From contig CAJUMD010000026.1 in NCBI GenBank assembly GCA_910587275.1, positions 1-34,955 of the forward strand: a DNA stretch of 34,955 nt, read 5' to 3'. Of this stretch, positions 22,966 to 31,690 are shown one piece after another. The notes below the pieces were generated by a model, which was not told the DNA's origin, did not search any database, and saw nothing but the letters and a program-made list of their open reading frames with translations. Within the stretch, counting starts at the first letter, position 1, and every line of letters begins with the position of its first letter. This DNA is from an uncultured Kineothrix sp. (GTDB lineage Bacteria; Bacillota; Clostridia; Lachnospirales; Lachnospiraceae). Position numbers and translations under genes: made by a program.

Positions 22966-24458
22966 ACCATACCATTCCCGCATAAATATTTCACCACTTC
23001 GTCCCTACTGCCTGCGAAGCTGATGAAAACATAATCCGTATGCCCATAATCAATATCCGTTGGCTTCCTGATTGGTTTTCCACAATATTGACCGGTTTTT
23101 GCCATGTCAATAAATGCAGTTATTTCGATTTCAAGTTCCAGTATTTTTACTAATTCAAAAGCAAGCCCGCCTAATTTTCCTGCTCCCCATATACAGGCTT
23201 TTCCTTTACCGATTTTTTTCTTTAAAAAATAACAGTACCATATTTTTTTGCTAATAAATTCCCTAAGTTCCGATGGAAGCGTTTTCTCCGGCCACAATGT
23301 TTGATATAATGCATTCACTTCCTTCAATGGCTGCGAATCATAAACCGTCCCGTCACCGGTCTTCCCGTCCGCAATTATGGCCATATAATATCCGTTGATT
23401 TCGTTGCCCACCGTTTCCGGTGAAAAAAAATCCTTCCAAGTATTTTTTGCATTTGTATGAAGAAAGGCTATGCTTCCATCCGCATAAGATTTCAAACAAG
23501 AAATGATTGCCTGGTAAATATGAGTTTCATCATATCCCTCCGTGATAAATGCATTGTGTTCATTCCTGAATACTTCCGGCACTCCTGCCACCGGAGTTGC
23601 TATCACGGTTAAATCATAGGTAACTGCCTCGACAATGGAAGAAGGAAAAGATTCATCCATACTGGCACAAAGCAGGCAGTCACATTCTTCCAGCAGGCTG
23701 CCAATATCGCTTAGAAAACCAAAAAAATGTATATTCCGGCCAATCCCCTGCCGTTCCACATAATCCCTGCATTGCTTCCCATAAATGCTTTCCGCATCCC
23801 CTGCAATTTCAAGTGATATGGGATATTGTCCCAAACACTTTTCCACCGCCTTAATCGCCGCAAGCTGGTTTTTTCTTTCACATACGGCGCCAAGCATGGC
23901 AATTTTATAACATGTCTTTTCGGAATGGTCTTTTTCCTTTATTTTGTCAAGAGGCGCCACCGGTCTCACACACTTGGATGTAATACCAAGCATATTGCTC
24001 CAGCGCTTTGCATATAGTTCGGAATCACATAAATGGTAGTGGGGATAAATATCCGCATAAGCCAATGCGAATTCTTCCTCCTTCAATTGGTAGATATCCA
24101 TTACATGTGGAATCTTCCGCTCCCTTGCCGCCATTTCAACGGCAATGTTCAGTTGCACACTGTGGAAAAACGTAATATTTTCCCTCACTGCGAAATCAAT
24201 GATGCTTTTTTTGCATTCCAGCGCCTGTATATAATCAATGCAGTAAAAATCGGTCGATACCTTATAATACAAAACCTGATATGGTAACCCTTTTTTCTTA
24301 CACCGTTTTATATATTCCTCATTTCCCCCGCCATTTTCACCGCATGGAACAACAACTACTATGTCATGTAATTTTGACATTAATCCCGCCTGCTGCAATA
24401 ATAGGTTGCCTGCTCCGCCAAGTCCGTATGGCGTATCCAAAAAAAACGCTATTTTCAT
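22932..24458 (-). CDS. GT4-type glycosyltransferase with C-terminal Rossmann-like module
   Basis: This 508-residue protein has a GT-B glycosyltransferase part (about 1-400): MKIAFFLDTPYGLGGAG starts the acceptor domain and ESFPSSIVEAVTYDL with ATPVAGVPEV is the family 4 donor-binding signature, with the usual E...E spacing. Residues 420-508 form an added module (KACIWGAGKLGG...ITAFID) like a sugar-nucleotide or CoA-binding Rossmann unit, of the kind also seen at the N-termini of the neighbouring methyltransferases. No membrane segment is seen. The ATG at 24458 starts the conserved fold, with GGGAG close upstream; longer starts are possible. Its last codons are repeated in the tandem duplication. 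Confidence 0.82.
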   Translation of the reverse strand: MKIAFFLDTPYGLGGAGNLLLQQAGLMSKLHDIVVVVPCGENGGGNEEYIKRCKKKGLPYQVLYYKVSTDFYCIDYIQALECKKSIIDFAVRENITFFHSVQLNIAVEMAARERKIPHVMDIYQLKEEEFALAYADIYPHYHLCDSELYAKRWSNMLGITSKCVRPVAPLDKIKEKDHSEKTCYKIAMLGAVCERKNQLAAIKAVEKCLGQYPISLEIAGDAESIYGKQCRDYVERQGIGRNIHFFGFLSDIGSLLEECDCLLCASMDESFPSSIVEAVTYDLTVIATPVAGVPEVFRNEHNAFITEGYDETHIYQAIISCLKSYADGSIAFLHTNAKNTWKDFFSPETVGNEINGYYMAIIADGKTGDGTVYDSQPLKEVNALYQTLWPEKTLPSELREFISKKIWYCYFLKKKIGKGKACIWGAGKLGGLAFELVKILELEIEITAFIDMAKTGQYCGKPIRKPTDIDYGHTDYVFISFAGSRDEVVKYLCGNGMVYHKNVFLLGC

Positions 24459-24519
24459 GCCACTCCCATTCCCATACCTTTTCCATATGGTAATTTGTAG
24501 TCCGAATAGAATATCCTCC

Positions 24520-24543
24520 AATGAAATGACAGGACATTTCATT
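24520..24543. other. Hairpin in the gap between methyltransferase and GT4 genes
   Basis: AATGAAATG and its exact complement pair across a 6-base loop. No T-run follows on the minus strand. The 157-base gap 24459-24615 otherwise holds nothing clear; the hairpin may be an mRNA processing or stability element. Confidence 0.35.
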
Positions 24544-24615
24544 TTTGCGCAGAGAGTTTCTTCTATTTCATAAAAAATGTAATCGCTGTTACCACGGTAT
24601 TAAACAGATATCCCA

Positions 24616-25554
24616 TCATTTTTCCAATAAAGTAACACAATCCAAATTTTCTGCGCCATGCCAATCAATTACTTTCTGCCCTATCACCTTAAATCCATTC
24701 CGGTATGCGAAATATGCAAATATGTCTTTATTCATAAAACACCTTGCATGCGGCGCATGTGCAAAATCCGCTTTATAATCCGCCGAATAGTTGGAATGAT
24801 GGAGCAGCGCCTTTCCTCCGTCTGCAAGCACCCGGTAAATATCCTTTAAATATTCATACACATCCATCATTTCAAAATGTACCATGGAATCATACGAAAA
24901 CAGGGAAGTATAGCTGCTGCTGTCCAATTTTTCCAAGTTAAACCCGTTGTTTTTGTAATAAACGATTTTATCGGAACCAGAAAACCTGTTTTTACAAAAA
25001 TCCATGTTTTCTTCCAATATATCCACCAATGTAATTTTTCCTGCGGCTTCCATATAATATGGAACATGTCTGCCACGTCCACATGCCAATTCAATTACGT
25101 TATGTAAATCCAACTGTTGAAAATACCGGAGGAATATGGAGTTTTCATTCCAAAATACATCCGCTTCCTTTGCTTTCTCCGCCTCCTGAAACCATTGGTC
25201 ATTATTTTGGGCATGATGATAGGCACACCACTCCCTAAGAAATACGGTCTGTTCTTCTTCCAATACTTTGTAAAAATCATCAAAAACAACGCCCCGGCAC
25301 CCGTCATCTTCCATCATTCTTAAAATCTGCGCTGCTTCGCTCTCATTGCTGTTTGATACGAGAAACGGCACATTGGCTTTCTTTGCTTCCTCATAAGATA
25401 AAACTTTCTTACCGTTTATTTGTCCTATCTCACCATACCTTTTATCACAAAACGCCAATACACAATCGGCAAGGTTTCTCCATTCCAAAAATTCCAAACA
25501 CCATTTTCCCCTGTTTCCTGCCCCATAGATGATAAATTTTCCCAATTTAACCAC
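24616..25554 (-). CDS. Rossmann-module plus class I SAM methyltransferase
   Basis: This 312-residue protein begins with a Rossmann-like module (about 5-95: FIIYGAGNRGK, LAFCDKRYG, FLVSNSN) followed by a class I S-adenosylmethionine methyltransferase (about 135-310) with motif I IELACGRGRH (154-163), the acidic strand end VDILEEN, and YRVLADGGKALLHHSN. It probably methylates a sugar or amino group of the island's glycan; whether O- or N-methylation cannot be told. It starts 46 bases after the FkbM gene. Confidence 0.78.
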   Translation of the reverse strand: MVKLGKFIIYGAGNRGKWCLEFLEWRNLADCVLAFCDKRYGEIGQINGKKVLSYEEAKKANVPFLVSNSNESEAAQILRMMEDDGCRGVVFDDFYKVLEEEQTVFLREWCAYHHAQNNDQWFQEAEKAKEADVFWNENSIFLRYFQQLDLHNVIELACGRGRHVPYYMEAAGKITLVDILEENMDFCKNRFSGSDKIVYYKNNGFNLEKLDSSSYTSLFSYDSMVHFEMMDVYEYLKDIYRVLADGGKALLHHSNYSADYKADFAHAPHARCFMNKDIFAYFAYRNGFKVIGQKVIDWHGAENLDCVTLLEK

Positions 25555-25600
25555 ACTCCTTTCCTAATTAAGCATCCGTTTCCACAAATACCGGTTTCTT

Positions 25601-26641
25601 TTATTCCTTATACGCATATATGAGCCCCATTTCCGAATTCTTATCATTGCACCACCAGGAAAACCCTGCTTTTTGCAGATGATGCAATAGGGAATCCGCT
25701 CCATGGTAATGCCACTCCAACATAATACATTTTATGTTCCCTAATATTCCGCTTGCCGAAAGTTCCTCCAGTATCCCGTATTCTTCCCCTTCACAATCCA
25801 TTTTCAATACGATATTATGTTTGGGAAATTGACGGATGATTACCCCAAACACTTCCGATGCCCTCCGGACCATAATCTGTTCCATGCGCTCATTTTCCGC
25901 CTCTGCCAATCCCCAGCCCAAATATTTCCCATACGCTTTCTCCCTAATGTCGGCAATCGAGCTTTGACCACAGGTCATACCGGAATTAAAGCAAACTTTG
26001 CGTACCGCATTTTCATTACTGATTCCATATTGGAAAATTTCTGCCTTGCCGGAATCCAAACAGTCCCGCAGGTTTCCCTCAGCAGCCAGAAATGTTTCCC
26101 GAAAGGGTTCATACCCATACACCCTGTCAACCTGCCCTTTACCGGCGAAATACAGGGTTGCATCCCCAATGTTCATTCCGACATCCAATACAATATCACG
26201 TTTTCCGTTATTAATAAAATAATCATAGGTCCGGTTGACAAATACTTCACATACATTATGAAATTCATCTTCCGTCCTGACTTTTATCCGTACATTCCCA
26301 AACGTAAGCAGCAGTGCGCCATCCGGCGCCACGGCTATTTCATCCACGGTTTCATGGTACCTTCCATACAAAGCATGTCCTAAAATAATTTGTTCCGCCT
26401 TAATACCCTCATATAGCAGGTTTTGGGAAATCCGTATACTTTCCTGGATACTCCAAACCATAATAATTATTTTATCAAATTCATATTGTGGAATTTCCTC
26501 TACTTGTATGATTTTTCCGTTTCTATCCCCCCCGCCTTTTTTATCAATAAATGCCCTGATATGATATAACCCATTAAGGCTTTTCTCATTTTGCAAATAA
26601 AAGTTATCCATTCCATAAACTAGGACATTTTCCTTTGACAT
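25601..26641 (-). CDS. FkbM family methyltransferase with N-terminal module
   Basis: FkbM-family enzymes put methyl groups on sugar hydroxyls. The 346-residue protein has a degenerate N-terminal module (about 1-95, NVLVYGMDNF, IRAFIDKK) and the FkbM domain (about 105-345) with DVGMNIGD (153-160), VYGYEPF (174-180), KMDCEGEEYGIL and a final LEWHYHG. The ATG at 26641 is chosen because GGAGG lies 5 bases before it; longer in-frame starts have no good site. It follows the CgeB-like gene by 62 bases. Confidence 0.85.
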   Translation of the reverse strand: MSKENVLVYGMDNFYLQNEKSLNGLYHIRAFIDKKGGGDRNGKIIQVEEIPQYEFDKIIIMVWSIQESIRISQNLLYEGIKAEQIILGHALYGRYHETVDEIAVAPDGALLLTFGNVRIKVRTEDEFHNVCEVFVNRTYDYFINNGKRDIVLDVGMNIGDATLYFAGKGQVDRVYGYEPFRETFLAAEGNLRDCLDSGKAEIFQYGISNENAVRKVCFNSGMTCGQSSIADIREKAYGKYLGWGLAEAENERMEQIMVRRASEVFGVIIRQFPKHNIVLKMDCEGEEYGILEELSASGILGNIKCIMLEWHYHGADSLLHHLQKAGFSWWCNDKNSEMGLIYAYKE

Positions 26642-26703
26642 ATGTTCCTCCATTTCCATACCACTATTCCTCCCGGCAAATATCTGAATGGATATCATCC
26701 GTT

Positions 26704-27831
26704 TTATCCGTTTAACAATTCCTGGATATAGGCATCCAAACACTCTGCCTTATTTTTGTAGGTATACTTCTTACAAGTTTTTCTTTGTCCGGCAACCGCA
26801 ATTTCCCTTGCTTTTTTTGGATGCTCCATTAACCATCTTGCTTTTTCCACCATTTCATCAAAAGAATGATATGTCATTATTTCAACATCTTCCTCAAACA
26901 ATTCACTGTTTCCTTCCCTTCCGTCCGTTAACAGACAACTGCCAATACCGGTCACTTCAAACATCCGCATATTGCCAACCCCGTCTTCTGCCGTTCCGCC
27001 GTGCACGTTCAGACAGATACCATAATTGTTTAATATGGAATAATACTCTGCCCCAAAAACTTCCTGCTTCATATTTTTCACGACATCCGCTATAATGCCA
27101 ATATATCTTTTTCCATTTTCCTCTGAGAGAATATCCTGTATGGAGCCAAATATATTCCCGTAAAAAACATATGGCAGTCCTGCTTTTATTAACTTATCCA
27201 ACAAATCCAGCCTATTGTTATGCACATAACTGCCGGTAAATATGCTCCCCGAAAAACAGAGTTCATTTATTTTTTCACATTCAGGCAGCCTGTATAGAAT
27301 ACTTGGTTCAAATGCATGCCTAAGCAGATATGCCGGTAATCCATGCTTCCTCATTCTATCTGCATATACGCTGTTTCCTGTATATATCTGATCATATACT
27401 GCGGCATTCCGTAAAAATACATTACTCAGCGTGGTATAGTGGAATCCAACAATTTTAATATTTTTAGGCAGAAGGCTCTCCCTCATTGCCGATATTTCTT
27501 CTTTTGAAAATATATGCATATTTGAGATGAAGATAATATCCGGTACAAAATCTTTTATTTGAGCCCTTAATATTTCAAAAAGGGATTTGTCTTTTAAGTC
27601 CGGATTCCACTTTCGCTGCAAATTCCTGTTATTATAAAATACTAATTTGGATTCTATGCCCATATTCCTTAAATGCAGATGTATAAAATCCGCCGGACCA
27701 AATATATCTTCAGCTACCAAAGAAAATAACCCATCATATGAGAGAACCTCAAAATTATTATGTACCCTGTAAAATTTTCTAAGATAATGGTCATATTGTG
27801 TTGCAATTTCCAGTAATCGGTATTGTCTCAA
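26704..27831 (-). CDS. CgeB-like glycosyltransferase
   Basis: This 375-residue protein resembles the CgeB-like glycosyltransferases found in spore-coat and flagellin-glycan loci. An N-terminal half with VPDIIFISNMH, then IVGFHYTTLS, leads to a C-terminal donor domain with CLNVHGGTAEDGVGNMRMFEVTGIGSCLLTD, the equivalent of the GT-B donor site, and a closing tail KKAREIAVAGQ. The start appears to be TTG at 27831, 8 bases after AGGAGG; no ATG has a comparable site. The gene is markedly AT-richer than the housekeeping genes to the left. Confidence 0.75.
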   Translation of the reverse strand: MRQYRLLEIATQYDHYLRKFYRVHNNFEVLSYDGLFSLVAEDIFGPADFIHLHLRNMGIESKLVFYNNRNLQRKWNPDLKDKSLFEILRAQIKDFVPDIIFISNMHIFSKEEISAMRESLLPKNIKIVGFHYTTLSNVFLRNAAVYDQIYTGNSVYADRMRKHGLPAYLLRHAFEPSILYRLPECEKINELCFSGSIFTGSYVHNNRLDLLDKLIKAGLPYVFYGNIFGSIQDILSEENGKRYIGIIADVVKNMKQEVFGAEYYSILNNYGICLNVHGGTAEDGVGNMRMFEVTGIGSCLLTDGREGNSELFEEDVEIMTYHSFDEMVEKARWLMEHPKKAREIAVAGQRKTCKKYTYKNKAECLDAYIQELLNG

Positions 27832-27879
27832 AAAACCTTCCTCCTACAAAACAATCCATATTTGTTATAGAAATTCCAT

Positions 27880-28443
27880 TTACTGCCTTAATACAAAGCA
27901 CCTCCGGATTTGGTATATCCTTCCTTTAATTTCCATCTGCTCTTTCCATTCGGTATCCTTCACTGCGCCACATCGTTCCAAAAGTTTTTCGGACTTCCTA
28001 TTTGCATCCGCATAAAAAGCAATTACCTTTTCCAAATTCAATTCCCTGAAGCATATATCCATTACATGCCTCACCGCCATCGTCGCATATCCTTTGCCTG
28101 CATACCTGGGATTTATAATATATGATATTTCCGCCTGCCTGTTACCAAAATCAATATGGTATACCCTTACCACACCAATCAATTTGCATTCTTCCATTAA
28201 TTCAATCCCCCATAACAGATCAGTAGGAATTTCCGTGTACTGCAATCTTTTCCGTATAAATTCGGAAGCCTGCTGCACCCGCGTATGAGGACCCCACTTT
28301 AAAAAGAAACAGCACTCCTCATTACTTGTATATTCGTACATATCATCCTTATCGCTTTCTTTCAGTCTCCGCAACTTAATCCCGCCGGACAATAGATACT
28401 CCCTGTATTCCAGTTTCCTTACTATTTCCTGTTCCTTCTTCAT
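27880..28443 (-). CDS. GNAT family N-acetyltransferase, RimJ/RimL type
   Basis: This 187-residue GNAT enzyme moves an acetyl group from acetyl-CoA to an amine. The RimJ/L-like layout is visible: IKLRRLKESDKDDMYEY, IGVVRVYHIDF..AEISYIINPRYAGKGYATMAVRHV (motif A, with the Q/R-x-x-G-x-G/A loop as RYAGKGYA), and the later NRKSEKLLERCGAV. In this setting an amino sugar is the likely acceptor, but a protein N-terminus is possible. The ATG at 28443 comes one base after the WbqC-gene stop, so translation is coupled. Confidence 0.85.
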   Translation of the reverse strand: MKKEQEIVRKLEYREYLLSGGIKLRRLKESDKDDMYEYTSNEECCFFLKWGPHTRVQQASEFIRKRLQYTEIPTDLLWGIELMEECKLIGVVRVYHIDFGNRQAEISYIINPRYAGKGYATMAVRHVMDICFRELNLEKVIAFYADANRKSEKLLERCGAVKDTEWKEQMEIKGRIYQIRRCFVLRQ

Positions 28444-28444
28444 T

Positions 28445-29167
28445 TTACAAATCCATTTCCTTCCCAACGGAATCCCAAAACAATTCTCTTGCTTTATCCA
28501 CGCCAAGGTTAAACAGCATGTCAAGCGCTGAAAGCCCTGTCACAAACGGATGATTTCCCACCTGTCCGTATACCGGATGGTTAAAATTCTGGTACGCCAC
28601 GCGGACACCTTCCCTTTCGAATTCTTCCACGTCTAAATACTGCATACTGGCTCCCCTTCCTGCAAAATAAGTATCCGCTCCTACCGCCTTGCATATTCCC
28701 AATATGAGTTTGCCTCTTTTTAAGCTGCTGTCAATTTCCAAATTACTTTGCAGAACCACCGGTGTGTCAATTCTAAAAATATCCCTTAATATTTGGATAC
28801 TGTGTATGGTAACATCACAAAGAAATTCATGCTCTGTATGGAAGATGGGAGCTATGGCATTCCATACTTCATCAAAATAGGGACATTTTTTATATGCATG
28901 AATAAGAATACCCTTCTGTCTCGCAGTCCACACTCCAAAATCCTGTATCCGGAGTTCCCTATATTCCCGTTCATAATGGTTATTTTTTTCACAGGTAATA
29001 TTCAGGTACCTAATCTGTCCATCCGTATCCACAATCCGGTTCCTGATCATACAGGATCTTTTCTCCAATTGTACGGTATCCATGTATATAAACTGATCCA
29101 CACATGCCATCTTTGCCAAATATCCAAGCCATGGAAAATAGTGCGGCTGATGAATTGCCACTGTCAT
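28445..29167 (-). CDS. WbqC-like family protein
   Basis: This 240-residue protein has the WbqC-family start MTVAIHQPHYFPWLGYLAKM and later landmarks (RNRIVDTDGQIRYLNI, and ADTYFAGRGASMQYLD). The family is common in O-antigen, capsule and flagellin glycan loci, and its biochemical function is not established; attachment of an amino-acid or acyl group to an amino sugar has been suggested. The ATG at 29167 overlaps the stop of the deacetylase gene by 4 bases (ATGA), with GGAGGG 10 bases upstream. Confidence 0.85.
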   Translation of the reverse strand: MTVAIHQPHYFPWLGYLAKMACVDQFIYMDTVQLEKRSCMIRNRIVDTDGQIRYLNITCEKNNHYEREYRELRIQDFGVWTARQKGILIHAYKKCPYFDEVWNAIAPIFHTEHEFLCDVTIHSIQILRDIFRIDTPVVLQSNLEIDSSLKRGKLILGICKAVGADTYFAGRGASMQYLDVEEFEREGVRVAYQNFNHPVYGQVGNHPFVTGLSALDMLFNLGVDKARELFWDSVGKEMDL

Positions 29168-29901
29168 AACCTGTCGTCCCTCCATTCCAAAACATCCCCT
29201 AAATTGGTAAAATTATCCTTCAGGCTGTTGTACCTATCCTTCCCTGCCCTGTCTAAAAATCCGGACAGGATTTCCCTCATTTCCGTTTCCTTGTCATGGT
29301 ACCAAAACGGATGCGTCAGGATATGCAGGCGCGGGTAAATCCCTTCACATATTATATCCCCGGCAGGCTCCCTCCAGTGCATCCTTGAGTCCGACAGGTA
29401 TTTGAACCGGCGGAAGAAAAGCTCCCCGTAAGAATTAACTGCCCCCTGGATTCTGATATCCGCATCCAAAATTGCCTTTGTCGGTCTGTGGTAAGAAAAA
29501 GCTTCCACAGGGACTCCAAGGACATCCGAAAGAGTAAGCAGTTCTTTTTTTATATCCTGCACTACCTTTTCCACATTTCCGGCATCCTCCGGATAAGCCG
29601 TCTCATCAAAATGAAGTCCTATGGTATGCCCCATTCCCCGGATTTCGTTTAACAACCGCCTGTTTGCGGCAGAATGTATGTTGTAAAAGTCACTGGTCAG
29701 CAATACGAAGTAAGTGCTTTTTACCCCCTGCTTGCATTCGACCTTTGCCATGGAAAGCGCCTGGTACATATCGAAATCCACGTCATGACGTAAGATGGCG
29801 CATTTTTCATATTCATCCCAGCAGGAATAATCCGCAATCCCATATCCGCTTTCCCTCAATGCATCTAACATTTCCACATATCCGTCTACCGTAAACCTCA
29901 T
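29164..29901 (-). CDS. Polysaccharide deacetylase (NodB-like) family protein
   Basis: This 245-residue protein has the catalytic barrel signs of the carbohydrate esterase 4 superfamily: HDVD (39-42), STYFVLLTSDFY, GHTIGLHFDE (H97) and FSYHRP. The canonical H-x-x-x-H metal pair is not obvious, so metal binding may differ from secreted peptidoglycan deacetylases. It has no signal peptide and should be cytoplasmic, acting on a sugar nucleotide or a glycan intermediate. The ATG at 29901 follows GGTGG at 7 bases. Confidence 0.78.
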   Translation of the reverse strand: MRFTVDGYVEMLDALRESGYGIADYSCWDEYEKCAILRHDVDFDMYQALSMAKVECKQGVKSTYFVLLTSDFYNIHSAANRRLLNEIRGMGHTIGLHFDETAYPEDAGNVEKVVQDIKKELLTLSDVLGVPVEAFSYHRPTKAILDADIRIQGAVNSYGELFFRRFKYLSDSRMHWREPAGDIICEGIYPRLHILTHPFWYHDKETEMREILSGFLDRAGKDRYNSLKDNFTNLGDVLEWRDDRL

Positions 29902-29938
29902 ATCAGTTCCACCACCCTTTGTTCCCATATGGATTCCG

Positions 29939-31063
29939 TTACCCACAGGTTTGTATCACACACTCTGCTATCTTTCCCACTTCTTCCATTTCCAAATATG
30001 GATGCATCGGAAGCGACAGACAACACTCGCAGATTTCCTTTGTCACTTGGCAGCCCGCTTCCGTAAGCACATTTTCTCCAAATGCATCCTGCATATGCAT
30101 GGGTTTCCGGTAATAAACCGCTGACGGAATTGTACATTCCTTTAACGCCCTGATGACATGTTCTCTTTTTTCCCTGTCCGGCAGACATATCGTATACTGT
30201 GCCCAGCTTGAACGGATTCCTTCTTGGATTACCGGAACTTTCACAAATCCCTTCAGCCGTCTTGTATATTCCTCCGCAATCCGGTTACATGCTGCAACCT
30301 CAGCATCAAAGAATTTTAGTTTTTCCAGCAGAACCGCCGCCTGCAGGGTATCCAATCGGGAGTTCATGCCTATGCGGACATTTTCGTACTTATCCATTCC
30401 CTTTCCATGTACACAGTAAGAACGCAGCAATTCCGCCCATTTGTGATTGTCCGTGAAAACCGCCCCGCCGTCTCCATAACATCCCAAAGGTTTCGCCGGA
30501 AAGAAAGATGTCGTTGCAATATCACCAAAACTGCATGCCATTTTTCCACCGATCTTTCCGCCAAATCCCTGTGCCGCATCCTCCAAAACCAACAGACTGT
30601 ATTTGTCTGCCAACCGTCTGATTTTCCCAAAATCCGCAGGCTGCCCAAACAAATCCACTGCAATGATTACTTTGGGAGTCAGGTCGGTGTTGTCCATGAC
30701 ATGCCGGATTGCCCTTTCCAAACTTGTCGGACTGATATTATAAGTATCCCTGTCAATATCCACAAACACGGGAGTTGCGCCTGTCACCGGAACCACTTCA
30801 CCGCTTGAAAAAAACGTAAAGTCAGGTACAAATACCGCATCCCCCATCCCGACATTCCATACCATCAAGGCAAGCTGTAACGCATCGGTTCCATTGGCAC
30901 AGCTAATACAATGTTTCATACCCACATATTCCGCAAGGGATTTCTCTAACCGTGCCACTTGTTCCCCCTGTATGAAATCAGCCCTGACAAGAACATCCTT
31001 CATGGCGGCGTCCATTTCTTTTTTATGTAACTGGTACTGCTGCTTTAAATCACGGAATTCCAT
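29939..31063 (-). CDS. DegT/DnrJ/EryC1-type sugar aminotransferase (WbpE-like)
   Basis: This 374-residue pyridoxal-phosphate enzyme adds an amino group to a keto sugar nucleotide. The family start MEFRDLKQQY, the ANGTDAL loop, D162 in LVLEDAAQGFGG, and the cofactor lysine K191 in SFFPAKPLGCYGDGG are all present; this last motif and the start are typical of WbpE/WlbC, which aminate UDP-3-keto-GlcNAc uronate. With the acetyltransferase and dehydrogenase genes just upstream it fits the WbpB-E-D route. The ATG follows AAGGAG. Confidence 0.88.
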   Translation of the reverse strand: MEFRDLKQQYQLHKKEMDAAMKDVLVRADFIQGEQVARLEKSLAEYVGMKHCISCANGTDALQLALMVWNVGMGDAVFVPDFTFFSSGEVVPVTGATPVFVDIDRDTYNISPTSLERAIRHVMDNTDLTPKVIIAVDLFGQPADFGKIRRLADKYSLLVLEDAAQGFGGKIGGKMACSFGDIATTSFFPAKPLGCYGDGGAVFTDNHKWAELLRSYCVHGKGMDKYENVRIGMNSRLDTLQAAVLLEKLKFFDAEVAACNRIAEEYTRRLKGFVKVPVIQEGIRSSWAQYTICLPDREKREHVIRALKECTIPSAVYYRKPMHMQDAFGENVLTEAGCQVTKEICECCLSLPMHPYLEMEEVGKIAECVIQTCG

Positions 31064-31112
31064 ACCTCTTTGCTCCTTTATTCCTGTATCGGTACCATAA
31101 ATCCCTTTGGTG

Positions 31113-31688
31113 TCACTCCTGCGGTTCTTCCCGTATCCCTAAGCAACTATCGTCTATCCGATATCTCCTTCCGCATTCCGGACAGGAAAGATTCTGCGCC
31201 AGCTTGCACCCGCATTCGCATGCCCATCCAATCTGCCTTGCAGGTACGCCAGCCATTAAGGCATGGGGTTTTACATCACATGCTACCACTGCACCGGCGG
31301 CCACCATGGCGTAACTCCCCACCGAATGCCCGCATACGACGGTACAGTTTGCACCTAACGTCGCTCCCTGCTTAATAAGGGTTTTCCTGTACCCTTCCTG
31401 TCCTTTGGGATATTTTGCCCTTGGTGTCAAATCATTGGTAAATACACAGGAAGGCCCGCAAAACACGTAATCCTCCAGTTCCACCCCTTCGTACACCGAT
31501 ACATTGTTTTGTATTTTAACGCCATTCCCAATTTTCACATGATTTGAAATATTTACATTCTGTCCGAGTACACAATCCCTCCCAATCCGCGCACCTGACT
31601 GCACATGACAGAAATGCCATATTTTTGTACCTTCCCCGATTTGTACATCCTCATCAATATAACTGCTTTCATGCACAAAATATGCCAT
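31113..31688 (-). CDS. Left-handed beta-helix sugar N-acetyltransferase (WbpD-like)
   Basis: This 191-residue protein shows hexapeptide repeats from about 10 to 150 (for example IGEGTKIWHFCHV, IGNGVKIQNNVSV, GATLGANCTVVCG), closing with GVPARQIGW. The FTNDLTPRAKYP motif and the following ACECGCKL...CPECGRRY cysteine cluster, a small zinc-binding end, are typical of WbpD/WlbB, which acetylates the 3-amino group of UDP-GlcNAc3NA. It sits two bases after the dehydrogenase gene in the same order as wbp clusters. Confidence 0.88.
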   Translation of the reverse strand: MAYFVHESSYIDEDVQIGEGTKIWHFCHVQSGARIGRDCVLGQNVNISNHVKIGNGVKIQNNVSVYEGVELEDYVFCGPSCVFTNDLTPRAKYPKGQEGYRKTLIKQGATLGANCTVVCGHSVGSYAMVAAGAVVACDVKPHALMAGVPARQIGWACECGCKLAQNLSCPECGRRYRIDDSCLGIREEPQE

Positions 31689-31690
31689 TC